Part shown: in pieces, positions 46,133-58,006 of the stretch | How the letters are laid out: every line of letters starts with the position of its first letter | How positions within the stretch are numbered: the first letter of the stretch is position 1 | DNA from: Lutraria lutraria | Taxonomy: Eukaryota; Mollusca; Bivalvia; Venerida; Mactridae | Direction: 5' to 3' | Length of the DNA stretch: 64,000 bases | Assembly: GCA_964023205.1 (NCBI GenBank) | Contig: OZ026837.1 | Coordinates: 8,474,088-8,538,087 of the forward strand | Translations under genes and position numbers: made by a program | Notes under the pieces: generated by a model | The model's database searches: none | Told to the model about the DNA's origin: nothing | The model's input: only the letters and a program-made list of their open reading frames with translations

Positions 46133-47462
46133 CTTTAAAAGAAAGAAAACTCTATATTAAAGGGACATACCCTACAACTTGGTGCATTTAGAATTAAAGC
46201 AAAATGATGATAAATTAGAAGCTTGTAAAGAAAAAAACCGACGAAGAAAGTTTCAGCCAAAAATTCACCCAATTAAAAATAAATTCATAAAAAATATGTA
46301 ATTGTGACACATACATTTAGTCATGGAAATTTTTGGGTGGAAGGGATTTATTATTCATAGCTCTGTTTTTTGCGGCTATTACCTAAACTAGTCATTTTAT
46401 GACCCAAGTTCTTCTTGCAATTATCCATTATATATTATTTTACATATACATCTAGCACATTTTTACACTTTCACAGAATGTTTGTCAGATGTAGGGTATG
46501 CCCCTTTAAGTATTGCAATGTCTCATACCAACGATTCACAGTACGTACTGATTTTTGTTAAGAAATAAGTCTTATACTATTTTAGCGAACGTAATACTTT
46601 TACAAAATGTGTGTGCATGACTGTTGTTTAAAATGAAACAACGCGGAGTATTACTTCATATATGATTATGTGGGTGCATTGAAAGTGTACAATACTACAT
46701 ATTTGACGGCCCTAATTTAAATTGAAGGATGTAACTTTAGATGGGTTATGTGCATTTTTATTCAATCGTCGAAGGAATTTACGATCCTTATCATTTCATT
46801 CGTTAAAACCAAAATGGAAGTCAACGGAAATCTGCATGGATGCTTCAGAGGTTTGCCCGAGTCTAATGTCTTTAATCGCATACACAGTTGTTACGGAAAA
46901 ATCTCTGCTCAAACGAACTGAGCAATCGCGAAATCATTTACAAAATATGCTAAATATATATAGAAATTTCGTCGCATGAAATGTTCCAAAATGTTGGAAT
47001 GTTCGAAAAAATGCACACCATTTTCATAATACAATGTACGTGACAACCATATCCATTTAATAACGGAGACAGTTTTTTAATAAAACTAATACTAATGTAA
47101 ATAACGATCGAATGAGTATAATGCATCCAATATTTGTACTTTTTTAAACTATATTTGGTATATCTTGTCAATTATAGCTTTATACATTCACTTTAAAATA
47201 AGCAAAACAACCGAGTTGGTGCGAAGACGGTTTCATGCTTGTTGCTTTAGCATATAGAGCTCGGTATGCCTCTTATAATGATAAATAAGAAAATGATTAT
47301 TAAAAACATGTTTTGTGGGCCCGTCTTATAATTACCCCCGAAAAGACGAAACATTAAATCACTTTGACTTTTTCAAGATTAGCGGGATGTTGCAAATAAA
47401 ATGGGAATAATATATGACTACAAAAAGTGTATTCTCATTCATTCATAAAAAAATACACGTAC
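46133..47462. other. Intron of the large gene
   Basis: No additional EGF exon or repeat is recognised. The plus-strand frame at 46,722-46,979 has no known domain and is not supported as a gene. Confidence 0.5.
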
Positions 47463-47591
47463 CGTCACACGAGAAGCCATCTATTCCGAGTACATATCCT
47501 TCGTTGCAACTGCAATTATATCCTCCAATGTAGTTACTGCATAGCTGTTCACACATGCCATCGTCAAACTGTACGTCACATTCATCTGTAT
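47463..47591 (-). CDS. Large mosaic receptor gene: EGF exon
   Basis: A 129-nt phase 1-1 exon between TATTATCAG and GTACGT. It reads TDECDVQFDDGMCEQLCSNY then GGYNCSCNEGYVLGIDGFSC, a complete calcium-binding EGF domain with six cysteines. It is the last single-EGF exon before the 38-repeat exon. Confidence 0.85.
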
Positions 47592-47900
47592 CTGATAATA
47601 CACAATTAAAGTATCGTGATGTGTTCAGTACTGTAATTGGGACTGCGAATGCGCCAGTACGCAACACTAAAAAAATACATGTGTGAAAGCCTGCAGAGGT
47701 AAAACATTTTCAGAAAACTTTTTCACAAAACATGATGAAGGGATAGAACAGACAAAATGATATAGGGAATACGTTCTTCATATTCTCATGTTTGTGATCT
47801 ATCATTGTGATGTATATGTTAGAACGTAGTAAAATTAATTTGTTATGTGTAAACAAACACAAAATGAGTATTGGCGAGAATGATCTAATGTTCACCAAAC

Positions 47901-48026
47901 CTGTACATGTAAGTCCATCATTTTCATTAACTCCAAAGCCTTTTGGACAGACACAATAGTACGCACCAATAGTGTTGACACAATCATATTCACAATCGCC
48001 ATTGTCTACTTCACACTCGTCAGAAT
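47901..48026 (-). CDS. Large mosaic receptor gene: EGF exon
   Basis: A 126-nt phase 1-1 exon between TCTGAATAG and GTTTGG. It reads SDECEVDNGDCEYDCVNTIG then YYCVCPKGFGVNENDGLTC: six cysteines, calcium-binding type. It follows the Ig-domain exon in phase. Confidence 0.8.
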
Positions 48027-48272
48027 CTATTCAGATACATGTATATGTTAAACAATGTAAACACAGGCAATCAACGTCAGATCAAGTAATATAGACGATG
48101 TTCTAAGCAACCTGCACATAAAAGCCCATTCCAACTGGCCTGTTTCAACCGTGATATAACAATCAACTAAATTATTATTGATTTGAAGTCATGCTACGCC
48201 ACATGAGAATGTAAAAAGTGGCAATTTATGGCTAATAAAATGAAATAGACTGATGTATTTTATCGTACTTAC

Positions 48273-51200
48273 CAGAATCGGCTGTCAGAACGTACGCATC
48301 TAGAGACGTAATGTTAGCAACAATATTACCCGCGACACAAGTCACCCTAGTACCATTATCCGATTCTGATATATTTGTTAATGTAAGTGCACTTGTTCGT
48401 TCGTTTGGTAACATTACATCATCTTTGTACCACCAGTATGACGGTTCCGGATCTCCAAAAGCTAAGCAACTGAACGTGGCAACGGTTTGCAATAAAACTG
48501 TTACGTTTTTGGGGTGTACATGTATGGTTGGAGCCTCAGAGCAGAATGGATTCATATCTGTTAAACGATTTATTTCGTTTATAATGTGCTCCATAGCATC
48601 TGATGTTTCTATGATTGAATTTGTTTCATTTTGGAAGGATTCGATGACAACATGATCCAGATCAAGTATAGACTATTTAACTGACGATACATTAGGAAAT
48701 TCCTCCGCTTCATAAAGTTCATAAAATGACGAAATCGTATAGAACATGCAATCTCTAAAGCCTTCGCATTCAGTATCATTGAAATATTCCTTTGTTGTAT
48801 TGTCCATAGCCGTGTACCAAATATTAACAAAATCTATTGATTCCATGGATTTTGTTTCCATCTCCACATTGTGCAGGGAAGAGTTCGCAGCATTTTTTAT
48901 CTCCAGGAGAATAGTGTCATTAGTTGCATACAATTTAGTTTCTTCCAATGCATTTTCAACGTGTTCTCCGGTCATGTTGTAATCATTCGCGGCGTATTCT
49001 GCATTGATACCAACATCTTCTGCTGTTATATTTTCCGCTTCGGTGTAGGTGCTGTTATATTGGAATAATTCGTCCATTACTCTACTTACATCATCTAAAT
49101 AGGATTTAGAATCATTTACAGTTTCTTGCAAGGCCCAAAATGCGTCTTGGAGGAATGTCTGCAATTTTTGTATAGTAAGACATTTTCTATCATAACTACG
49201 AATTCGGTCAGCACTGTCCATGTTTTCCGTCATATTGGAATCCTTCCTATTTTCAGTTACATCAATTGTGTCATTTACTTGCAGTGCATCATCCGCCTGA
49301 CGTAATACCCTTAACAGTCTGTGTATTTTTGAAGAGGCTTCAAATTCAACGCTTCTTCGTTTTCTTCCAAACACATTTCCTAATGTTTTCATCAATGCAG
49401 ATATCGTTGCACGGGCGGCTTGCCAGATACTTTGTAAAATATTTTTGAAATTAAGTGTAATTTGAACCTTTGTCCATCCTAGTCGAAATGCATTTACTTC
49501 ACAAGAAACATCAAAAACGGGAAGATCTTTCGTTGACACCTCGACTTTGAATCCACAATTTCTTACATCAAGTAGGCTCTTTAATCCATGTTCTATGACC
49601 AGTTGTAGGACCTTTGCTGCTGCCCCTATAACACGTTTTACTACTTCCAATGCCAATTTAGCTGCTTCTATTACCCCTTTCGCAAATTCCAGACCTGCTT
49701 GAGCGAGATCGATAATTCCCTCAGCAATACGAAGTACAACTCGAGAGTTATCTAAAATTACCTGTGCAACACTGACGGCTACTTGTGCGATGTCGAACGC
49801 AAGCATAACTGCTCTGACAAATATCTTTGCTACTTCCAGGGCTAGATATGCAAAACCTCTAATAATTCTACATGCAATGTTAGCAATGACACACAGTGGA
49901 TTCGGAAAACTTATCATGCAACTAGTGAAACTGCAACATGGATAAGGAACGCGAACAAACCACACCTTTTTGTAGCATATTTTGCATTTGATGCCAGGAA
50001 TACAGATCTTTGAACATGTACGTATCCGACAAAGATTATCTATTTTCTTCTGGGCAGCTTCTAATTTAGCAATAGCCTCTCTGAGTGGCCCTTTTGCAAT
50101 TTCAAGTTTCTGTTTGGCTCTTTCTAATTCAGATACAGCTTTATCAAATGCAACATTTGCGTTTCTAAGAACTGTTTTCTTATCTTCGAGCCAGTTCTGG
50201 GCTTTCGTAAAAGCCGCCTGAGCTTTAGTTAAACTATCCTGAACTCCACTCAAACGTTTTTGTGCATTGTCTGATGCGATATCAACACATTTAATTAAGC
50301 CGTCCAAATAACTCTCCTGAAATGTTTCGGTACGGTGTTGTATTTGTCGTTTTTCCCTCGATTTTGTGACAAAACGGCCTTCAAGTACGAAAGTCAGATC
50401 AAACCATGGTTTCCCGAGTTCCGCTGATACATCGATTTGAGCTAGAAATATGTTCCAAATGTTTCCTTCTACGTAGAAATACAGACCACGACCAGATGTT
50501 ATGAAAACGTCACCAGTCGCGCGTATCCCTAGTATACTAGCTACAGCTTGAAAATTAAGTACTACTTTGTTTGAATTTGTAGCTAGAGCGCCACCAATTC
50601 CGCCGGTTTCTAATTCCAGAAATTTACCTAATCTAATCGGAAGTGGAAACCGTCCAAGAAATCGTACTGCATTCTCTCCGTCTAAAAACGCAATGGCTGA
50701 GTCAAATCGGGAGCATTGAAACAGATTGCCTTCTGAATAAACTATTTCAATATCTATTTTCGGAAATGATAAACCAAATATGGTTATATCTGTATTACAT
50801 TTCAACCCAAAGTCTGTGTAATCACCGGCCCCCTTCAATATAGATTCGATAACTGAATTCAAAATATTACTGATAAAGTTTTTAATTTCCTCCATTGCTG
50901 TTCTAAGAGAGCTGACCAGTGATTCGATAGTTTTGTTTAGGATAAATTCTACAGCGGCGATGAATTGTTTAACGGTATGTCTCACTTCTGCAAGCAATTG
51001 TCTTAATCTTTCAATTGACGCTATTATACCGCTGATGTCACCAGAACGCCATGCTTGAGGTAAATCTATTTCAATTACTTCTTGCATAAAGGACAGACCT
51101 TCATCAATTGCATTCAACAGTGACACTATAGCGCTGCTTACAATTACTTCTGATTCATTCAGTGATCTTTCAATTATATCTATTGTGTTATTCACTATGA

Positions 51201-51407
51201 AGTTAATCTGAGATATTGCTTCAGAAAAGTGGTCAATTGATGTGGGAATTTCCGACGAGCCCTTTGAAACAAAGCCATATACTCGAATATGACTTTTGAA
51301 CCAGTCCTTCAAGATGGGAACATTCATAAATAGGTTTATGTTGACGATAACGGAGAAGAATAAACCAGCTGGATTAGAATTCTCACCGCACTGTAGCCTG
51401 TTTGTAC
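48273..51407 (-). CDS. Large mosaic receptor gene: 1,045-codon exon with Ig domain, one in-frame TAG
   Basis: The exon runs from acceptor CGTTTCAG to donor G/GTAAGT in phase 1-1. In order, it holds a helical region rich in Ile/Glu, a beta-rich region (ITIFGLSFPKIDIEIVYSEG), a dibasic SREKR (about 50,350), and an Ala/Lys coiled coil (about 50,030-50,290). A Cys cluster follows (CSKICIPGIKCKICYKK, PYPCCSFTSC), then long amphipathic helices (about 49,580-49,870), GRKRRSVEF (about 49,360) that looks like a furin site, and an acidic N-glycosylation-rich segment. Last is an Ig domain with FSCLAFGDPEPSYWWYKDD and VTCVAG. A TAG at 48,673-48,675 interrupts the acidic segment; the frame continues open into the Ig domain. 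I do not recognise the part before the Ig domain. Confidence 0.8.
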
Positions 51408-51687
51408 CTGAAACGTACACAGAAAAGTATTTAAAGTAAGATAAACAAAAGTATACATATTCCCGTGACAACAGACAATATGAATATATATATTATATAA
51501 CTTTACTTTTGTATCAACAACAACCTATTATGAAGACTATAATTTATTAGGTCTGTATCTGAGCTTGATAATTAGTCCGTCTTGGTGGATATTAAGAATA
51601 CTGTGAATATTGCGGTTTTACTATGGTATGTGTTCAAAATATTTCTCATAAATCATTGAATGGCGAATATTTAAACATCCACGGTAC

Positions 51688-51841
51688 CTCCAACTGATAC
51701 ATAAGCATCCACTTTAGTTGTTGCAATCGTGAATTTTACAGCGTAGTCCTGTCCAAAGAGTCTAAATCGAAATATTGGTGAAGCTGACACTTTTATTTCT
51801 ATGAGACCATTCCACGCATCCCGGAACAATGAAGTGAACAT
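51688..51841 (-). CDS. Large mosaic receptor gene: exon of an unrecognised beta-rich region
   Basis: A 154-nt exon starting after CATTTAAG in phase 0 and ending at G/GTACCG in phase 1, both matching neighbours. It reads MFTSLFRDAWNGLIEIKVSA, then FRLFGQDYAVKFTIATTKVD. The alternating hydrophobic pattern suggests beta strands continuous with the next exon. Confidence 0.6.
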
Positions 51842-51892
51842 CTTAAATGACAAAAAAAGAAATGGGATAAGAATAATGGTAAATTTCTTCCT

Positions 51893-52560
51893 AAATGTCT
51901 GTAATAGTCATAGGGTTGAATTAGAACATTATTGTAATGGGATAACGTTGAATATTCCCTGGCGTTGATAAAAAATGCTGTTCAGCTACTAAGATGTAGG
52001 TTTGTGTTTTCATTCATACAACATTTGATTATATTCATAGCCATGTGGAATTAATTTAGAATTAGAATTACAAAAATGTAAATAACAATACATTTATTTG
52101 TAAAGAAGGCATGTGACACTTTAACATTCATCTTCACAATAAAATTGTGAGCAGTCGTGTCCAAAATGCCAGTAAAACTATCTGAATAAGTAAACAATTG
52201 AATACGGAAGTGAACATCCTATTTTCTATTCAAATGACGAGTGAAACTGAAATGCTGAAATGTCGTCCTGAATAACTTTCATGGTTGTAGTGTTAAAATG
52301 GAATGTTATCAATGTAAAGGAAGAGAGTTGATTATTATCCAACATTGTGGAAAATGCTCTTAGCTACTCAGGTGTAGGTTATTGTGTCCATTTACAAAAC
52401 ATAATGATATATGCGGGATTTGTTTATATAAATTAAAAATATAAAAAATGGAATTGCAGTACATTTGTTAGACTAAGTAAAAATCGGCATGTGACATCTG
52501 TTTATTTTTGTTTTCACCATACAACTTAGAGCAGCGGTATTCTTTCAGCATTTGTCGAAA
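51893..52560 (-). repeat. Diverged ~330-bp tandem duplication in an intron
   Basis: AAAATGCTGTTCAGCTACTA with AGATGTAGGTT (about 51,975) is paralleled by AAAATGCTCTTAGCTACTCA with GGTGTAGGTT (about 52,352). GCATGTGACA and GAGCAG then recur at similar spacing. The copies are old, and their limits are approximate. Confidence 0.45.
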
Positions 52561-52829
52561 ATTATGAAGCATAACAGATAACACACAGGACCATAAACAG
52601 CTCCATGCAGAAACGAGGAGGACAAAGCACAGTCTCCCGGAATGGACTGTACCAAAGCTGCAGAGGTTTTAAAACTAATTTAAGGGCCCAGACACACGCT
52701 CCACATTTGATACACTTAAGTAATATGAAGTATATAAAGTATTTCAAACTGTTCCGAAGGTACTTTGTTTAGCAAGATGTCCGATGTAGGTATATATTTT
52801 CTACCAATGTGTTATAAATAAATACCTAC

Positions 52830-52941
52830 CGTCTGTATATTTGGTATATCAAAATATATATCTGCACTCCCTTCTATAGAGAAATATCTATCGTTTTTCT
52901 CACATTCACCACCAATCCATACGTCTGCAGTCCGAATCACT
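52830..52941 (-). CDS. Large mosaic receptor gene: exon of an unrecognised region
   Basis: A 112-nt exon from CATTTTAG to GTAGGT. It reads VIRTADVWIGGECEKNDRYF, then SIEGSADIYFDIPNIQT. It ends in phase 0, matching the exon at 51,841. It starts one base into a codon remainder, which does not match any good donor in the exon near 60 kb, so an exon between them may be missing from my model. Confidence 0.55.
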
Positions 52942-53074
52942 CTAAAATGCACATATATAATGCACTAATCAGCCAAATCGCGTTGAACAACTAAAGATAT
53001 GTAGTGCCACATCGATCTGTGGCCATGAAATATCTTTTAATTTCCAAACTTAACTATGATCAAATTATACATAT

Positions 53075-53560
53075 AACCTCCGCCGGTTTGTTTTTGCCGC
53101 GCCGGTCTTTGGCAAATACAGCCCCCACTTTTACGCGTTTTTGAGAAACAAAAACATTATTAAATTGTAGCATTTAGTTACTTATTAACAAATTGTAAGT
53201 CCCATGTTTCTATCTTTACTAGTTTTCTTGAAAAATGCAAAGAAAAACTGTCTTTGCCATGGCAAACGGCGTTTTGCCATGGCAAATCGGTATTTTGCCA
53301 TGGCAAAATGCCTTGCCATGGCCGCCATGGCCTTGCCATGGCAAAAATATCAACATATTTTTTTTTAATATCTAAAGAAACACTATGTAAGGGTGTGTAG
53401 GTATCATAATTAACACAATTATTATGGTTTTGATCAATAAATATGAATTTTTAAATTTTAATTTTTGCCATGGCAAAAGTTTGCCATGGCAAAATTTCCA
53501 TGGCAAAATATTGCCATGGCAAAATTTCCATGGCAAAATATTACCATGGCAAAATTCAGT
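53075..53560 (+). mobile_element. Palindrome-array dispersed element, copy 3
   Basis: The same start (AACCTCCGCCGGTTTG) and conserved block are present, with about twelve CCATGG-centred palindromes: six at 53,254-53,345, then the spacer, then six at 53,465-53,555. Among them, CCATGGCCGCCATGGCC shows local expansion. The tail found in copies 1 and 2 is absent. It lies in an intron of the large gene. The 138-codon minus-strand frame across it only reads the repeats. Confidence 0.8.
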
Positions 53561-55754
53561 TTTATGTTCTGGGGCGTAGCCAAATATAAATGAATTGTAT
53601 GCACACAAGGAGGAATGTAATAGACACAACAAAGAGAAAATGCAACAATGCAAAGATACGACAAAGTTGACTTTGCCGTATTTTCGCTGTTTCGCATTTT
53701 CGCTTTGTTGTGGCGAAAAACGAAAATACGACATGGCATAAATCAGCCACCATATAAAACTCTCTATATAACATATGTATAGAATCAATTGTATTTTTCT
53801 TATTTACATAGCTAGCGCCGGTGAGTACACTTTACCTGTGTAGACTGTGTCGCGGTCTTTACACATGTAGATAAGAACAGTGATAAAACGGTTTAAGAAT
53901 TTCGTAACTTTTGTCGTGTCTTCGTAGGAAAGAATCTTACGTATGATAAGAATAGATTGATGAAACGAGGCCAATGTCAGAATATGCACTGAATGCTCAT
54001 CACAATAAAGGTATCCGGCATGTTTTAAAACGGAAAACGTTTGTTGTTGTTTTATTTCGTCAAAAACTGATTGTTATGTACACTTATTTTCATTCTGATT
54101 CTTTAAATAAATAAAACAAACGTTGTCGTTATTTTTCTGATATGCAAATAACCAATGAATTTATCGATCCGAATCTAATTTGCTTTATTTTTTATGCATT
54201 ATTGTTATGCCGGAAAAAATATAATATATGAAAGTGATAACGTAAATCATGCAACGGTGATGGGTGGTCGATGGTTTAAGTACTGTGCATCTTATGTGGA
54301 TTACTTTACCGTTGTGTTGTCACACAAGATTTTGAATAAATTCCATTCGTTGATCAGGATCGTAACTGATGGTAGTTCATTGAAGATATTTATCCTTTAC
54401 TGATCCTGGGTATACTGTGGTGAATAGGATTGTGGATCGTTGGGTAAGAGGCGCTCCGATCCATGATTCAGCACTTACGATCCCAAATCGAATCACGAAT
54501 TATTTGTTATCGAGTAAGTACCTACTTGGAATTTGCAGTTCTAGAGACATCCAAATTTTAGAAATAATGAAATAAGTATGGCTTAAAGTTATGTACTGAT
54601 TACTAATAGATTCACAAAGTACCAATATTATTTTCTGGTTTAAGCTCGTGACTCATTATTTAAAGATCTTGTCAGACCTCTTAGCGTACAGGACATACTC
54701 TTATTAGACAATATGTATTTAGAAAACAGAATTGTTTACGAACAAAGCATATACTTTTTAAAATAAACGATCAGGAACTTCAATTCTGACGATTATTCAT
54801 AATCGATTTGATTACCTAAGCACTAGCATACTCGCCCCTGCCTTAGTGTTGGAGATCGAATCCTATACAAACAATTTGCTGTATCATTTTCAGTTTTATA
54901 TACAAATGTATACACAATTTATCTCAGATATTATGAATCTTGTTGATTTAGTAAATTTATAAGACTGGTTGTGAATGAATAAGGGTAATTGTTAAATTAT
55001 TTAACTCATACTACCCAGTCATGTATTTGTTAGCATAACGATAATCTACGGGATTGAATATATCAAAAACAAAATCGTGAATTACGTTACCATCGTTGTC
55101 ATTAAAGTAACTTAACGATTTTTCTGTTTTTTTGTTTTATTGGTGACTTTGTTTGTACATACTGATATTGTCCATTGTTTATTATTTCTGCGTGTGTTTT
55201 ACATGAGTAAGAAATGTTTTGTATAATCATAATATTGATATAAAATAATTTATTTAGAGGTGAGTTCATGTTGTGTCAGCATCATACCATAAATCGATTG
55301 ACCAATTTTCCTTTTACGTTGTTACATCATTTGAGTGATCTGTATTTACCAAATTAATAGCATTTGTATAAATGTCATGAGATAAGCGGCGATTTGCTGT
55401 GCTTACATTACAATAAACATTCGATGAGATTATTTCACTTCATCTTATGATATGAATAAAGACATCGTTTACCAAGTTTATGTATTTTCTCTCGCACAAA
55501 AAAGAATGTACCTGCACTTTTGACGTCAATTTTGCTATGAACTACACACTATCTTCTTACATGTAATTGAAAGTTTGACATTTATTTCCTGCTTAAAAGA
55601 AATTGCAAAATAGGAAATAATGTTGTTGAAATGCATGATTTATTTATTATGCTGTTGCTAATTAGAAATTACGCCCTTTGCTTCCCATGTTTAAGAGTTT
55701 AATAAATGCAGTTGGAATATCTAATTCGTTTATTTTACTTGTATATTGTCCTTA
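53561..55754. other. Intronic sequence with a small inverted repeat
   Basis: At 53,655-53,735, GATACGACAAAGT, GACTTTGCCGTATTTTCGC, CGCATTTTCGC and CGAAAATACGACATGGC form overlapping inverted repeats, perhaps a MITE remnant. No gene is recognised in the rest. Confidence 0.4.
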
Positions 55755-56209
55755 TACAGGCGTCACACTGTCCCGAAATTGACAGCAGATGGCCACACAA
55801 ATATGGAATTTTGAATTTCGCGCGAAAATGGGCTGATCCTATTCAACGGCCAATCAACAGCCGAATCAATTACGATGCCTTACGAAGATTACACGATGCC
55901 ACCCGAACCACACACGAAGGCAGAACGAAGATGTGAGTTTTATTTAGATGTTTACCCGCAGGGCACACGAATGGTTACACGATGGCTTCACATCGTAGTA
56001 TTGAGAGTACGATGCCTTCAAACAAGTTCACGAAGGCGTCATGTGACCTTCCGATGGTATATAACCCTCGACTGATCGTGAAACATTCAATTGGTGCTCG
56101 AATATTATTCAAAGCTAAACACAAATTACAAATTAACTTTATTTCAAATTAAAGTCGATTTAATTAACATGCAACTGAAGGCATAGAGAAACAGGGGAAA
56201 GAGGCAGCC

Positions 56210-56575
56210 GGGTAAATGAGTTCAGAACAGGACAGCACTTGTATTTTGCGTCGACCAGGGTCATGAGTACAGTGGAGAAGAAGCCCTTGTAGTTTCTGTA
56301 GACATACCCTTTGTTTGTTCCAAGGGCAGGTCACCGTCACAAGCTTGCCATCCAGAGCACCGCAGCAGTGTGGAAATCGTCATTTCTTCTCAAACTACTC
56401 AGCAATGGCGGTCAACTCTACAGATGTAGTAGGGAGCAAACCCCGCTTATAATAAGGGATATGGTGTTTGGACAAGTTGTAGGGCAAGCTGGGATAATTG
56501 TAACCGCCAGCTATGTCGTAGGTTGATAGATTGAGACCGGGAGTGAGAGACTTTCTGTAGCATGTGTCCTTCTCC
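56210..56575 (-). pseudogene. HARBI1-like (Harbinger) nuclease remnant
   Basis: On the minus strand the frames read RKSLTPGLNLSTYDIAGGYN, then YPSLPYNLSKH, a stop, then RFPHCCGALDGK, then YRNYKGFFSTVLMTLVDAKY. GALDGK and LVDA carry the first two Asp residues of the DDE triad of Harbinger transposases. A frameshift lies between the last two blocks, and the C-terminal third is not seen. It matches the element's TTA duplication and so probably is its own transposase. Confidence 0.75.
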
Positions 56576-57052
56576 TCTATTCGACCTTCTACCCTTTGTA
56601 GGGCTTAATCGTAGAGGCCTCTGTGAAGCTTATGTAGTTGTAAGTGGCATTCCTACCTTCTGTGTTCAGTTCCATTTTAAGAGTGCTATAATGGTCATAG
56701 CTTACTCTTCATTTATCAGATAACCATTTCCTGACACACATAAACCTCTGTTTCCTCATACTGCCTCGTCCGTACGCTACGGAACTATACTTAACAAAAA
56801 AGAAACTTTACATGGGGTACTTGGTTGTAACGTCACTCTGAAACAATATAGTGAACGTATGCAAATGTTATATGTAACTTTGAAGCAATATCTGTGAGTT
56901 TGTAACAGTGTCGGTAACGGGTTACTTCAAAATAAAGGTCAAATTTGAGGTCAAAGGACATAGGGGCCGATTTCAAAATTCACAAAAATGTGAAGAAATG
57001 TTTTGGTGAGTTTTTGAATATCAGTCTGAATGCAAATGTGCATTTAGTTGCG

Positions 57053-58006
57053 TCAATATCGTGTGTAGCCGCCGTTGGCCCTAATAAAGATTGCTATTCT
57101 CCTCCTCATGTGATTTGTGAGACGGCGAATGACGTCATTGGGTGTGTTCTACCATTCAACAAGAAGGGCATGTCTCAGGTCATTGACATTGTTGATTGGA
57201 TGATTATTGCGTACCCGAAGCCCAAGCTCGTCCTACATGTGTTCTATGGGGTTTTAGTCGGGCGAAACTACCGGCACCGGCAAGACGTTGACGGGGCTCT
57301 GAGCCAAAAACAGTGTCGTAACACGAGCTGTATGGGGCCTCGCGTTGTCACTCCCGGATCCCGAATTTGTATAAATGGGAGGAGATTATTTTTCAGGATG
57401 TTCACATACCATACGGTATTGAGATTGAAAGATGGCTAAATCTGTTATCTGATTGTCAATTATGCCTGCCTAAACCAAGACGCTGCCACCGCCAAACCCG
57501 TCTTTCTCCTGCACGCAACATTGGGCAAATCTCTCGTTCCGTCGCCTGTATACTCTTACCCTACCGTCAGCAAAGCTGACCCTGAAGCGTGATTCGTCGG
57601 TAAAAGTCACGTTTCGCCATTAGGCTCGGGTCCAGTGCATGTGACGTCGAGCTTAAGCTATGCAGACGCGCAGTTAGAATTTGTCCTGTATAAGGTCGAC
57701 GCGCACGAATTGGTGCTTTATCTTGTCTAAGGCGATTACCTATCGTCTGAGCCGTTACGCTGAGTCGCCGCGCATTTACCGTTTCTGGGGTAAAGCAATT
57801 ACGTAAATGACTAAAATGAGTCTCTACGTGACGTCGCTCGGGGCCTACCTGATCTCGACCTATCTGTAACGGGCCCAGTAGTTGCACACCGAGTTGTTAG
57901 GTTGTGAATTATTTGCCTGGAGCACCCAAAACGAAGAGCAACGTCATTTACAGACGTGCCGGCTCTAAGCATACCGATTTCGCTGATTTTCAGATAGCCG
58001 TGGCAT
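57053..58006 (-). pseudogene. Tc1-like transposase pseudogene nested in the Harbinger element
   Basis: Translation in shifting frames gives a nearly complete Tc1-like protein of about 315 codons. The helix-turn-helix start is GTSVNDVALRFGCSRQIIHN, then RLSVTAQTIGNRLRQ and RARRPYTGQILTAR. FTDESRF (first catalytic Asp), GRVRVYRRRNERFAQCCVQE and KDGFGGGSVLV precede a TAG, and SPD-stop-NPIEHM and NGGYTRY come before the final TGA. At least four stops, several at places where Trp (TGG) is expected, and frameshifts make it inactive. The 164-codon plus-strand frame at 56,945-57,439 is its antisense shadow. Confidence 0.8.

Noticed and set aside
48311..48655. 114-codon plus-strand frame
   Set aside because: It is antisense to the Ig-domain part of the large gene.
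53372..53788. 138-codon minus-strand frame with repeated CHGN and LPWK residues
   Set aside because: It only translates the palindrome array of a dispersed element.
56945..57439. 164-codon open frame on the plus strand
   Set aside because: It is antisense to the Tc1-like transposase pseudogene, whose opposite strand gives a clear family match.
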